DNA from: Zizania palustris
Lineage: Eukaryota; Streptophyta; Magnoliopsida; Poales; Poaceae
Direction: 5' to 3'
Assembly (NCBI GenBank): GCA_019279435.1
Contig: JAAALK010000082.1
Location: forward strand, 13,470,594-13,534,593
Length of the DNA stretch: 64,000 nucleotides
Below are positions 11,153 through 21,947 of the stretch, piece by piece. The translations under genes were made by a program, and so were the position numbers. The notes under the pieces are model-generated. The model saw nothing but the letters and a program-made list of their open reading frames with translations, did no database searches and had not been told where the DNA came from. The stretch's first letter is position 1. Each line of letters starts with the position of its first letter.

Positions 11153-12193
11153 TGGAGGCTTGCTAGGCAACTGTAACACTTTGAGCAGCCATTTTTAGAG
11201 CTCCTATGCTAGCCACCATTTTCATGTATTCATCATGTGAGTTCATTTTGTATTCCCTGTTCAAGCTATGAAACTTTGATTCTGTTATCATTTACTGCTT
11301 GAACTTGTATGCTCGTTTTGCACTGCATGTTTTGATTTCTTTGTGCTCCAACTCTTTCTGGCTTGGGCTTGTTCACTGGGGTGTTTTTGGAGAAGTGTGT
11401 GAGTAATCTATGCGTGTGAAGCGTGTGTTCTCAGTGTGTGTTCACTTTGTGTAAACTGGAGGCTAGTCCTCTTTAATCACTAGTGAAGCACTGTTCATGG
11501 GTTAAATCGAAGCCTGCTTTCTTCCCTTAGCAAAATATGTTGTGTGTGTTTGGACCTTTGAAATACGAAGCCTAGTACTAGTTGCTAGTAAAGAGTATCT
11601 TGTCGAAGTCCTTAGAGGGAAGTCATCTCTTGCAAAGGGTGAAGTGTGAAGTCTGTTCGAAGGCACCTAGTGTGCGGAGCCAGCGCTGACTTAACAAAGT
11701 TGAGTTTTTGGTGTTGTGCGTGGAGTGAAGTCTTCTTGACTTCGAACCTTTGATCCTTGCGAAGCCTGGGTTCGAAGCTGTGAAATACCTCTGAACCAGA
11801 ACTTCGAAGGGTGTATTCGAAGCCTGTTCCACAGGAAACTAAGTTAAAACAGAAGGCTTGTTTTAGCCTAAAATTTTAAAAGCTCCCATTCACCCTCTCT
11901 CTGGTCGCCGTTTCCGGTCCAACACCTTTGAGCTTTAGTCTCTAGCCCATCCTACCTAAGGCAATTCAGAAAACACAACTCTAAATAGAGAGGCTTGACT
12001 TAGTTTTCTTGGTTATTTTACAAGGCATGCAACAGTCAAATCTCTCTCATTTCTCAACAGGGCTATCTTCCCTTTTCTGAACATAGATATTAAAAATTAT
12101 TATGAAATCCAAAGTAAATGAGTGAGTTGATTTGAGAGCATGACTATCAATAAAATCTATAACTATCAATTCAAATTATGAACGAGTCAAATC

Positions 12194-12264
12194 TTCCCAA
12201 GTAGGATTCAAACCTACGACCAGTTAGTTAATAAGCGACCACTCTACCACTGAGCTACTGACGA
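12194..12264 (-). pseudogene. Organelle-type tRNA-Asn pseudogene (trnN-GUU-like)
   Basis: On the minus strand the sequence follows the plastid-type tRNA-Asn: GTAGCTCAGTGGTAGAG for the D arm and GGTCGTAGGTTTGAATCC for the variable and T arms, with no intron and no encoded CCA. The expected anticodon GTT reads ATT. One base is missing from the anticodon stem (71 rather than 72 nt), and the second acceptor pair is a C:A mismatch. It is thus a decayed nuclear copy of a plastid gene, or of the plastid-like copy found in grass mitochondria. The flanks were not recognised. Confidence 0.75.
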
Positions 12265-12635
12265 AGAATGACATGACCAACTCTTTTCTTCCTATAGGTG
12301 CATCCCACTTTTCCTTTGATGAAATGCGAACACAAACTTTAGGCTTCCATCAAAGAACCTTGAGATGCTAATCCACCAAAAACGCTTTTTCTACGTACAC
12401 TTTTTATTCCTTAGTAGGTAGGGACAACGTTAGAGATCTCATCCGACCGTCTATTTATTAATAGGGGCAAAGACAAGGGGCGCGGAGGGGCCTGGTGCCC
12501 CAACGAATTTTCATGAGAGACCCCTCGGCACAACACCAGGGAATTAGGCGTACAACCCCTTAGCAAGGTAGCATGCTGCCATCAAAACTTCACTGGACAG
12601 ATTTGGCCCATGCTCCTTTTGAAAGCTCAAGTGTT
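12265..12635. other. Unassigned spacer, possibly organellar flank
   Basis: I see no reading frame or repeat structure here. It may be part of the same organellar transfer as the tRNA-Asn copy, but I do not recognise it as plastid sequence. Confidence 0.3.
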
Positions 12636-13752
12636 TGTTGACACTAAAATATGACGGTCAAAGTGCCAAACACACGAACGTCGATTCGATGATCCAAAAG
12701 TGTGTGGATACTTAGAGGTAAAACCCTAAGCATAACATGACACCGACGTCGCATTCCAACGACCCTAGATAATGACATGGGAAATAACAGAGTCACTAGA
12801 CAATTAAATAATACAAAATATTATCCAATTAACCAAAGTTTTGAAAATGGTAATCAATCGGCCAAACTATGGCCGGTTGCACCGAAACAGGAGGGTCGGT
12901 CAGACTGGCCTAAAGGGACCGGTCAGACCGATGTTGTCCCGACGGTCCAACCGTGCAGGCAAAACAGAGAGCGCCCTAGGCCGACTGCATCCATCCAGTC
13001 AGACCGGCCATGCACCGTTGGTAAGACCGACGCGTGCCGGCAACGGGATGACGACCCGGCACGCCCCGGTCAGACCGGCCGTATATTGTGGGTCAAACTA
13101 ACAGCAATAGATCTGATTGCCCGGGTCCTCCGACGATCACCTTGCTGTTAGAATTTTCGTAAGAGACTTCTTGGAGAAAATGAGGAAGGTGAAACACTTC
13201 AGAAAACACCAAGAAACCAAAGGCAATTCGCCCAAGAGATCGAATCACCGGTAAAAACCGATAAAACGATAGAAATCCGTTATGCAGATGAAACAGATGA
13301 TTCACAAGCGAATTGACAAGGACTTACCGTGATTACGACGCGGCGGACGGGTGGTTTCCGGCGCAAACTAGCAAAGATGTACATGCTAAATTAAACCTAG
13401 GGCAAGAAAGGTAAATTGAAAGGTAAAAGTATGGTTCAAGGTAATAGATTGTATCTATTAGGGTTTTGGGGGGAGCCCTTGAATCGGCCTTGCCTTTATT
13501 TATAGAGGTTGGACATGACGTGCCTAGGGTCTAATCTGAGTTAGATTCAAGTCCAAGTCATTAAAAACTAATTATGGATAAAAATACCCCGAAATCACTA
13601 ATCTGACTAGGATTCAGATTAAATTCGGTCAGACCGAAGTAGGCCGGTTGGACCGCCCTGTGCCAGGACTTGGCATATTTTCGGTCAAAAATACCAATTT
13701 TGACATTTCGACAATTTTGACCATTAATATCATTTTTGCTATTAACAGTGTC
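12636..13752 (-). repeat. LTR-like retrotransposon remnant
   Basis: The left end is TGTTGACACTAAAAT and the right part ends ...AACAGTGTCA, so the two borders are partly inverted (TGACACT). On the minus strand CTCTATAAATAAAGGC at about 13494-13509 looks like a TATA box. Repeated CGGTCAGACCGG-type motifs occur at 12890-13080 and again near 13625. No TSD could be matched, so borders are approximate. Confidence 0.45.
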
Positions 13753-14096
13753 AAAAATAAAACAACAGATAGTCAAGCAATTGCATCTCATTATCACTTA
13801 TGAGGCGACACTGAGCTTTAGGTTCAATATAGCGAAGTGCGATTGATGAACTTCGCCACTTGCTCACTTTGTCGTAGCGCCGGTGCCCCAATCCCCAAAA
13901 AATACAGCGACAGCGACGGACGCACTCACGCACATGCATCATTTTTCGTTGCGTAAGTTTTGTTTTAAGTCTTTCATATGTTGTATCCTCTGTCTGTTGT
14001 TATAATTAATTGGTGATGTATTATAATCTATATTCTCTTTTTAATGGTAGTTTTGGTAGCAATTAGAACTAATTGTTGATTTGTTTAATCTTTAAA

Positions 14097-14270
14097 CATG
14101 AAAAGGTTAAGAACTATTGATAGTTTTTTAAGCAAGTTAATCCAAGTTCCGATGGTGCTGAAAATGCTAATAAAACCATTGAACAATCTATTGAACCATA
14201 TCAACCGGTTAATGTACAAACTCCTGATTAGATTACTTCTGTACTGTCGTAAGATGAACAAACAAGAATT
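14097..14270 (+). pseudogene. hAT transposase N-terminal fragment (ZMYM1-like)
   Basis: An ATG at 14097 opens MKRLRTIDSFL, close to the MKR..TIDSFF start of plant TTF-type zinc-finger hAT transposases. One frameshift after about 12 codons moves the rest into another frame (SSDGAENANKTIEQS), followed by a stop. Only this N-terminal stub is visible and AT-rich DNA follows. It is a dead fragment. Confidence 0.5.
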
Positions 14271-14444
14271 TTAACTACAACATTTGATTTTGTATTTATT
14301 CTATTATTAAACATATGTTACATTGTCTTATTATATATATATATGCTCTTATTGATATTGCTAAAATACCAATGTTATTATTGACATTGTGACTCCTAAG
14401 TTATCCCTTCGCGTTCAAATCCTGCCGCCAAAAACCCTGTATAT

Positions 14445-14815
14445 TAGGCTATTCACAATGGGGATTTCATAGGGTTTTTCATGGTATTAATTACCATGCC
14501 ACATCAGATTTTTTCTGACATGACATTCAATTAATGAGGAAAGAGAAGGAAGTAGTGTCATCACCATGACATGGTGCTAACTTGTTTCCAAGACGTATAA
14601 TACGAAATGAAACAACCATTGAGAGCCAAATTGTTTCATCAGAGAGAAAGTATTTCATGAGAGCTAGTTGCATTTAATTACACTAGTTAGCCTAGGAAAT
14701 AGTGAAATGAAACTCTCCACTGAGAGAGGGTATTTCATTCAGTTATAAAACTGATGTGGCATTCTAGAAATCAGTGTTATGAAACTCCATGAAATATGAT
14801 ATAATTTTAAAGGTG
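14445..14815. mobile_element. Probable MITE remnant
   Basis: It starts GGCTATTCACAATGGGG and contains TTTCATAGGGTTTTTCATGG near the left end, with a related inverted form (CCATGAAA, AACTCCATGA) near 14785-14805. Internal ATGAAAC/GTTTCAT words recur in both orientations. No clean TSD was found. Confidence 0.4.
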
Positions 14816-16346
14816 TCTGATAAGGTTCACTTAAATTTTATAATATTTTTAACAAATTCATGGTAAACTATGAAGTGAAGTGATTTTTTTAAATATATCT
14901 TAGTGTAAAATAAAATTATGCGTTAAATCTAAGTGCAGAGTGAAACAAATACACCCCGGTGAAAATTATATTTTTTATCTTAAATTAAATTAAAAATATA
15001 ATAGTTTGTACAAAGTATTATAAAGTATTTTACATCAGGCTCTAGCCAGACTATTATTAAAGTAAATGCTTAGGTTTTGTTCTGGGGATAACCAAGGGAA
15101 ATTCTTTTGTGAAGATTGGTCTTCCATCGTTCAAGAGACGGCGCCAATGAATTTGTAACCATATAAGTTGTGCTCTTTGTAGAACGTGAGATTAGTCAGC
15201 ATTCAGACCCGTGCTTTACAAAGCTTCAGATTTCAGGTCACCATTGTTCAGGTCGGCGAGACAAACAAACCTGACGTCGCTCTCATCACCGTCAAGCTCA
15301 GCTGCGTCTAAAGATCACTCTGCAGAAAACCACAGGTCAATGCTACATACTCCACTGTAGATTGGCAATTTGGTATCCTATGCCGCTGCATATCTTGCAG
15401 GTTTTAATTCAGATGCACATTATCACCGTAACGTGCGCCATGTACATTGTTGCGGTTGAGAAACATGTGCTAACAGTTGTGTAGTAGGGAGTTTCTAACG
15501 ATGAATAATCAAACAATAGGAACATAAGACTTAGAAAAAAATCAGTCTTCTTTATTTCTCATATATGTATTACAACAAGAGAAAAAAATTCTGTATAAGA
15601 AGACCCAAAAGTAAGTTAGGTCTTAAAGGAAACAATCATTTCAGAAGGAAATAATCTTGTTTAGAAGAAAAACGAGATAGAGATGTTTCCTGTCATTTTC
15701 ATATGTTTTTAAATTTTTCCACCCTATAACCATGTACCAAATCTAGAAATCCAAGTTTTCTAACTGTTGATACAAAAATGTAGCCAAAAATCTCTTAAAA
15801 CTTGTTTAGACAATCAAACCATGGAATTCATTATATTATTACAAAAAAGTATCATCATCTACTTCTAGAATTTCAGTCAATTCCTTTTTCTTGGAGAGGA
15901 ATTAGACTGAACTGTGAATTCTATGATGAATTCTAGATAGTATTTCATAATTTTAATTTCAAAATAGTCCAAACAACTCTTTCATAGAGTTGAATTCTAA
16001 TTCTTCAATTCTAATCCAATATCTAGGATCCAAACAAACCTTCACAGACACGGTTGCTTACACATATATCATCACACAATAGTTAAGTAGCTTGGAAGTG
16101 AGCTAGTTAATTTAATCATCGTAATTATTGAGTTGCATGCATCAACTAATTTAACTCAAATGATGAGGAAAAGCAAATAATCCAACACACCCTCACACGT
16201 GAGACTCCGTCAAGTCTCAGGGTAGGCTGCAATTTTTATTTAATTATGTGTTAATTAAGATTTAAACTTGAGACATCTAGCTCTGATTGCATGTATCAAT
16301 TAATTTAACTCAAAAACAAAAGTTAACCTTCATATTCCAACAACAT
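14816..16346. other. AT-rich intergenic DNA
   Basis: There is no convincing coding sequence. A block at about 15790-16045 contains GAATTC/GAATTCTA-rich words in both orientations and ends GGATCCAAACAAACC, which resembles a degraded MITE. TTGCATG..TCAATTAATTTAACTCAAA-type words recur at 16133 and 16286. Confidence 0.35.
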
Positions 16347-16625
16347 TTAAGCAGCTACCCAACCCAAGTTGCAGTTTGTTAACCCATCAACCGAACCGAG
16401 ATTAAACATAGTACCGACATCAGATGCAGATGTTTCCGCATCAAAAATCATGGTGCCGGAGCCCTTCGTACGATTTGGCACAAATCGAGCCTGCGAAATC
16501 ACAAAACTTGTCTCCCTATCAGTGTCGCCTCCTGCTGTCTATTGCAGCTCAGATCCAATCAGTTCTAGTTCCCGAGTAATTAGCTCATGCCTTGGCTGCA
16601 GTGTGAACTCGGTCAAGATTAAACT
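16347..16625 (-). pseudogene. Unidentified coding-like remnant
   Basis: On the minus strand one frame runs for about 90 codons to a TAA at 16347-16349 with a single internal TAG. Its composition is protein-like, with segments such as HELITRELELIGSELQ and FDAETSASDVGTMFNLGS. I do not recognise the family. It could be the last exon of a decayed host gene or an element-borne ORF. No promoter or partner exon was found. Confidence 0.35.
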
Positions 16626-16689
16626 AAGCTATTATTTGGAGAGATTAATAATACAAGAAGCAAACAATAAGTATATAAGTAAGCTCTAA

Positions 16690-18505
16690 ATACGGCTTAA
16701 TTCCTAGCTGCACCGACAGGGCCGTGTACTATTAATTGAAGGGTTAGCTCCCCGGGAAGCAGATTAATCAATCAATCCAGTTTTTTTATCGGGTTCAGTT
16801 AATCAATCATCAGTCTGTTCGGATTGCGAAATAAACTATACAGAGGCTCACATGGCATTCAATGTTCGATGTGTCATGTCTCCTCTCTCCTCCAACCCAT
16901 CGGGCAAACTAAAATACCTCAAAATTTCATAAGCATCTGTTTTTAAACCAAACAGAGTATTGCCATTGCGAATTCAGAATGTAGCAGCTTCCTACAAAAT
17001 CCAGATTGCTAGCTCGAGTAAGTAGGAGCATGAACAAGTCCTGATGAATTACGCGAGATTAGCAAGGCATGTGGCCGTCGTGATGTAGCTACAACAACAC
17101 AAGTGTTTAGGTTCAGTTCGTCAATTGGATATCTGCATCAGCTTGTTGGCGTAGCATGGTTAGAGCCGCACATTGCGAATTGACTCGGACAAGGGCAGCT
17201 GCTAGAGAGGCAGGCAGAGAGTAGACGTCGCACGCTAGCTAGCTAGCTTCAATCCTGGCTTCGAAGCACATCAAACGAAGACGTCCCGTCCGAATAAAAT
17301 GGACGAGAACCAGATGCCATTCCTGTTTCTTGTGGTCACATCCATGCATCGATCTTTTCTTTCACTTATTGCAAAGAAAAAATGCGTTCTTTTTTAGACG
17401 GAATATTAGTTTGAGACTATATTTTCAATACATTTGTGCCTACCAATTATATGGGCCTGTTAGTTTGATGAATTTGGTGTACTATGCAATAATTCTAGCT
17501 ACTTGGAGGACACAAGCAAAACATATGTTGTAAATTTGTATATATACTCTCAGTCATAGAATTTTAAAATTTTGAGAGCTTAAAATTTATCCAATATAGC
17601 AACCATATATCGGTAAGAGATAACATTTACATCTAAAGTACACGTATTATCTCTAAACTTAATTACTCTATCTAACCACACTCGGATCTACAATAACTGC
17701 ACCCATCCTGATGATGATAATATAATTTTTCTTGTTTGTCTACTTAATATACATAACCAATTCTGAAACTTAATATATTTTGGGATAAAGAGAGTATTTG
17801 TTTTGTAACTGAAGACTGAGAAGCATGTTTAGGTCAACGAGTAGTAGCAGCATCCAAATCGTAGGGTTCATGACGAATCATAGATCAGCAGACGAGCAAA
17901 TTATATTCCTGTGAGCTGTGACGTTGATGGATGAGAAAACGCATTGTCTCGAGGCATTGGACAACGTTCTGATTTGCAAATTGCAAAGTAGCCGTGTAGT
18001 TAGTTCTCTCATGGCTAGGCTGACTAACATAGAAACATCCCATTTCCAAATTATCTTGGATCCTAGTTAAATCTCAACTCTTTCACATGCACACAGTAGT
18101 CCAATGTCCTTATGTCCCACTGACTCTGCTCATGACAGTTTTACAGTATCTTGTTTTAATAGATCAACAGAACATCAGCAGTTTTACTGAAACGGACGAA
18201 GTATATATGCCGTTTTCTGACTACGAAATATCGGAGCAGCAACAAGTTGCAATGCTAGATGATCTTCTAACCGTTGCGATGAGATTGTATTCTTCAGGAG
18301 TAGAAATGTATAAGTGTATAACTAGCAAAGTCTTCAGGATTACACTTCTCGGCGAGAATTAAGTACAGCTCTGAAGATGGCACCTTTTGTCGATAAAAGC
18401 AATGGTGCTTTAGCATGTTGTCAAGCAAAGATATTTAGGGAGGAGGACGGCTTGAAATTGAAACGTCGCCGGCCGGCAAGCAGTATGGTAACTACATACA
18501 ACTAA
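16690..18505. other. Intergenic DNA upstream of the HAM gene
   Basis: Mostly AT-rich with no recognised gene. GCTAGCTAGCTAGC occurs near 17234. The longest open frames, 17330-17533 and 18087-18362, show no family features. Confidence 0.35.
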
Positions 18506-18770
18506 GCTGGCCAGCGAGATCTGGCCCGGTGGACGACGATGCATTCATGCACTTCATGGAGATGGAAGAACTGAAGGTCTGAATCAGCAGTGCACTGAAC
18601 CGCAGCAGCTTCAACATTCAAGTGTTCATTCATTCCGTACTGTAAGTTCGGAGAGTAATAAGCACGCCGGCAAGATCCGGCCCTGTAGGGGAAGATGCAT
18701 TCATGCACTACATGGGGATCGAAGAACTGAAGCAGACACTGAACTGTAGCAGCTTCAACCTTCAACTGGC
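18506..18770. repeat. Imperfect tandem duplication of about 110-120 bp
   Basis: Copy one (18506-18623) and copy two (18662-18770) share GATGCATTCATGCAC, GAAGAACTGAAG and GCAGCTTCAAC in the same order, offset by 156 bases. On the minus strand a 118-codon frame (18502-18858) spans both units and keeps frame, giving two VEAA.VQC...HE(C)I repeats. Whether it is translated is unknown. Confidence 0.7.
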
Positions 18771-19555
18771 CGTCAGGGTCAAAACTCAAAAGTCGATCGA
18801 CGCGAGGGAGGCAGGCAAATGATGACGCATTTTGGAGCAGCAAGCTCCAGCTTTTCACTTTACTCCATCCTTTTGGATGCTAATTAGTATACTACATTAC
18901 TACCACTCGTCGTCTTTGGGAGGAGTCCTGAACATGCTCATCCTGCTCGAGCTGCAAGTGCAAGCACAGGAGGTACACGCAGCCATGGATGTAAAGGCTC
19001 ATGATGCAGCAAAATGCACTGCGATGGAGTATGATGACACTTTGCCCATGCACTTTTAGGGCATCTGCTTTCTGAGCTCTTAACCCTAGTGTGGTCTCTC
19101 GCACATTGATGGCACTGGAAGAGTAGATGCATGGAAGCTGGAACTTCCCTTGGAAGAGAATTGATGTATAGTTGTTACCCTTTTACTACCAGCTTACTGC
19201 TGCTTTCATGCTTGGATTGGAAACGTGGAGTAATACTATGAGGTAATGCCAGTAACTGTACAGTTGAACATTTCATTTTCTTGATATCCCTAGTACAGAG
19301 TACAGACTGCAGCGTGGGCTTCTGAAAGAGACACATCAATTTTTCATCACAGCAAAATGCAACCACCGGTGAAACAAAATGGTGAGTAAGCTTGCACAGA
19401 AGCCACTGGCACAACAAGGAACAAAGTGCACATGCAATGCAAACAGTATTATGTCTGCAGAATTCAGATATCTCTTTTACATGCATCATCATCATCAGGA
19501 ATTTTGCACAGCATTTCCTGTTGCCACCAAAATGCAATCTACAGTAACCAAACGT
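18771..19555. other. Proximal upstream region of the HAM gene
   Basis: No coding sequence is supported. The region lies 0.5-1.2 kb upstream of the HAM start and is likely to include cis-regulatory DNA; I cannot name any element. Confidence 0.3.
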
Positions 19556-19606
19556 TCAGAGAGAGAGAAAGTGATGTCTAGAGAGAGAGAGATGGGGAAA
19601 AAGATA
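19556..19606 (+). promoter_or_regulatory. GA-rich tract upstream of the HAM gene
   Basis: Clusters of GAGAGAGA occur at about 19558-19591, some 400 bases before the HAM start codon. GA repeats recruit BBR/BPC factors at many plant promoters; activity here is inference. A weak TATA-like AATAAAATAG follows at about 19739. Confidence 0.35.
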
Positions 19607-20006
19607 GACTGAAAGAGAGACGAGGCTGGCTAGTTGCACTAGGAAGAAGGAGAAGGCAAGTACTCAGCGGGAAGGCCACTTTATTGCCTTTTTCATGTTG
19701 CACGCTATCATTTTGAGATCAAGACGCTGCCAGAAAGAATAAAATAGTGTGCCTCCCCCACACACCCCTCCTCGCCCTTCATACCCAACAAGAGGAGAAG
19801 AGAAGGGTAGATAGAGAAACACCACGGCGGCAGGCGACAGCAAGGAAGGAGAGAGAAGAGTTGAAGCAGTGGTACGGCTGTCTAGTTAAGTCCAGTTTGT
19901 AATACAAGACAAGACGCTTGCGAGGAGGAAGAAGAGAAGAAGCGCGCGGGGGACAGGAGAGGCCTCTTCTTGTTGTGTGAATTGCTGTTATGAGGTGTTG
20001 GATTAG

Positions 20007-21947
20007 ATGAGAGGAATGCCCCTTGCTGGTAGCGCTCGAGAGGGGCACGCGGGGACACTGCTGCTGCAACAACAACAAGGGCTGCCTGTGTTTGGGCTCG
20101 CCGCCGGCAAGGTCTCCGGCGCCGACGGATTCTGGGAGCCAACGTCGGTGCTCGACCACCGGCACAGCCCCAGCCCCAGCCCACCTACCTCGGCTTCCAC
20201 GCTGTCGTCGCCGCTGGGCGCCGCCGCCGACGTGGCGGCCCTCGCCGGTTCTAACGCCAAGAACGTCTCCCCGCCTCCGGCGGGATGGCCGGGGGGAGCA
20301 GCTGGAGAGGAGGCCGCTGTGGGTGTGAAGGAGGAGTGGGTGCACCAGCTCACGCCGCTTGATATGGGCCTTGGTGCCGGCGAAGGGTGGGATGCCGCTG
20401 GTGGCGTGCTGTCCGACGCTGCGGCACCGTCGGGGCTGACCCCCGATAACACTTTCCTTCGCTGGATCATTGGCGGTGAGGACGCGTCGGCGGCGATGGC
20501 CGGCGTCATGGACCCGCCGGTTCTTGAACTCGACCATTCCGCGTCCATGCTGTCGCCGCCCTCCGCGGCGTTCGGGCCCAACCTGTCGTTCGCGCCAGCC
20601 GTGGAGGACACAAAGGCGGTGCTTTTCGGGCACCCGCCCAACTTCCTGCTCCACCACCACCAGCAGCACCACCCCCAGCCACACGCGGCCTTCTTTGGCG
20701 CCCGTCCGTCCTTCGACTCGCCGCCGCCGCCTTCGAAGCGGCACCACCCGATGTCCGGCGCGCCAGCGCCAAAGTTGCCTCCTTTCCTGGGACCCCTCGG
20801 TCCAGCGGGCGGGTTCGTGCCTGCCCTGAAGCCGAAGGCGGAGGCGGCGAACGACGAGGCGGCCGCTGCGGTGGACCAGCTAGCCGATGCTGCCAGGCTG
20901 GCCGAGGCCGGTGACGCTTTCGGCGCCCGCGAGATATTGGCGCGGCTCAATTACCGGCTCCCCGCCGCCCTGACGGCCGGGACGCCACTGCTCCGCTCTG
21001 CTTTCTACTTCAAGGAGGCTTTGCGCCTAGCGCTCTCCCCCACTGGCGAGGCCCCTGCGCCGTCGGCGTCCACGCCATACGACGTGGTCCTCAAACTCGG
21101 CGCGTACAAGGCCTTCTCCGATGTCTCCCCGGTGCTCCAGTTCGCACACCTCACCTGCGTTCAGGCGGTGCTCGACGAGCTTAGCGGCGCGGGCTGCATC
21201 CACGTGCTCGACTTCGACATTGGCATGGGCGAGCAGTGGGCGTCGCTGATGCAAGAGCTCGCTCAGCGCCGCCCCTCGACGGCGCTCAAGGTCACCGCAT
21301 TGGTGTCGCCGGCGTCGCACCACCCGCTCGAGCTGCAGCTCATCAACGAGAACCTCACCAGCTTCGCTAACGAACTCGGCGTGCTCTTCCAGTTCTCCGT
21401 CTACAACATCGACACCCTGAACCCCGCGGAGCTCATCGCCATTACCAGCGGCGACGCCGTCGCCGTCCACCTCCCCGTCGGCTCAGCCCACGCGGCCGCA
21501 ATGCCTGCTGTCCTCCGCCACGTGAAGCGCCTCGGCGCCAAGGTCGTCGTCTCCGTCGACCGTGGCTGCGACCGGTCCGACCTACCATTCGCCGCGCACC
21601 TGTTCCAGGCATTCCAGTCCTGCGTGTTCCTGCTCGAGTCCGTCGACGCCGTGGGCACGGACCCGGACACCGCCGGCAAGATCGAGCGGTTCCTGATCCA
21701 GCCGAGCGTCGAGCAGTGCGTGGTCGGGCGCCACCGCGCGGTCATGGACAAGGCGCTGCCGTGGCGCAACGTGTTCACGTCGGCCGGGTTCGTACCGGTT
21801 CAGGCCAGCAGCTTCGCCGAGTCGCAGGCGGCGTCGCTGCTGGAGAAGGTGCACGTGAGAGGGTTCCGGGTCGAGAAGCGCGCCGGCTCGCTATGCCTCT
21901 ACTGGCAGCGCGGCGAGCTGGTGTCCGTGTCGGCGTGGAAGTGCTAA
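20007..21947 (+). CDS. HAM: HAIRY MERISTEM-type GRAS transcription factor (SCL6/22/27 group)
   Basis: Intact intronless 646-residue protein. The GRAS domain covers about residues 285-646: leucine-rich region I, a VHIID-type core at 398-406 (IHVLDFDIG followed by QWASLMQEL), a second leucine-rich region, and a terminal SAW block ending VSAWKC. The N-terminal half is low-complexity but holds the family signatures EPTSVLD...SPSPPTSASTLSS (44-68) and TFLRWIIGG (149-157), plus His- and Pro-rich runs. HAM proteins act in the nucleus with WUSCHEL-type partners to keep shoot meristem cells undifferentiated. The start at 20007 gives normal family length and its MRGMPL opening is plausible. GC3 is very high, typical of grass genes. 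A miR171 site lies in codons 309-316. The 3' UTR probably runs to about 22300. Confidence 0.95.
   Translation: MRGMPLAGSAREGHAGTLLLQQQQGLPVFGLAAGKVSGADGFWEPTSVLDHRHSPSPSPPTSASTLSSPLGAAADVAALAGSNAKNVSPPPAGWPGGAAGEEAAVGVKEEWVHQLTPLDMGLGAGEGWDAAGGVLSDAAAPSGLTPDNTFLRWIIGGEDASAAMAGVMDPPVLELDHSASMLSPPSAAFGPNLSFAPAVEDTKAVLFGHPPNFLLHHHQQHHPQPHAAFFGARPSFDSPPPPSKRHHPMSGAPAPKLPPFLGPLGPAGGFVPALKPKAEAANDEAAAAVDQLADAARLAEAGDAFGAREILARLNYRLPAALTAGTPLLRSAFYFKEALRLALSPTGEAPAPSASTPYDVVLKLGAYKAFSDVSPVLQFAHLTCVQAVLDELSGAGCIHVLDFDIGMGEQWASLMQELAQRRPSTALKVTALVSPASHHPLELQLINENLTSFANELGVLFQFSVYNIDTLNPAELIAITSGDAVAVHLPVGSAHAAAMPAVLRHVKRLGAKVVVSVDRGCDRSDLPFAAHLFQAFQSCVFLLESVDAVGTDPDTAGKIERFLIQPSVEQCVVGRHRAVMDKALPWRNVFTSAGFVPVQASSFAESQAASLLEKVHVRGFRVEKRAGSLCLYWQRGELVSVSAWKC
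20933..20953 (+). promoter_or_regulatory. miR171 target site in the HAM coding sequence
   Basis: GATATTGGCGCGGCTCAAT followed by TA is complementary to the miR171 family core (TTGAGCCGCGCCAATATC), with one G:U wobble near the miRNA 5' end. It encodes ILARLNY within leucine-rich region I, the same place as in other HAM genes, where miR171 directs transcript cleavage. Confidence 0.93.

Larger units (their letters stand above)
4391..11924 (+). mobile_element. 3' half of a second SIRE-like copia element with its LTR, plus strand
   Basis: It begins abruptly inside the linker before RT (about 4392), runs through RT and RNase H to 5783, then a noncoding tail, a PPT at about 6386-6398 and a long LTR from 6399. 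The LTR is interrupted by a 3.4-kb solo LTR (7265-10656). From 4392 to about 6364 it is the inverted counterpart of bases 1-2014. Gag, protease and integrase are absent, so it could never transpose alone. Confidence 0.83.
6399..11924 (+). repeat. Long copia 3' LTR, split by a nested solo LTR
   Basis: It starts TGAGAAACC after the PPT and ends near TTCCGGTCCAACA at 11924, after the CCCATTCACCCTCTCTC stretch commonly seen at the end of SIRE-type LTRs. Without the inserted 3.4 kb it is about 2.1 kb long. Many copies of TTCGAAG or CCGAAGG are scattered through it. The 3' end is inferred, because no second LTR or TSD is available in the window. Confidence 0.68.

Noticed and set aside
19779..20950. 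Long minus-strand frames (322 and 315 codons) opposite the HAM gene
   Set aside because: They are by-products of the high GC3 of the plus-strand gene and show no domain features.
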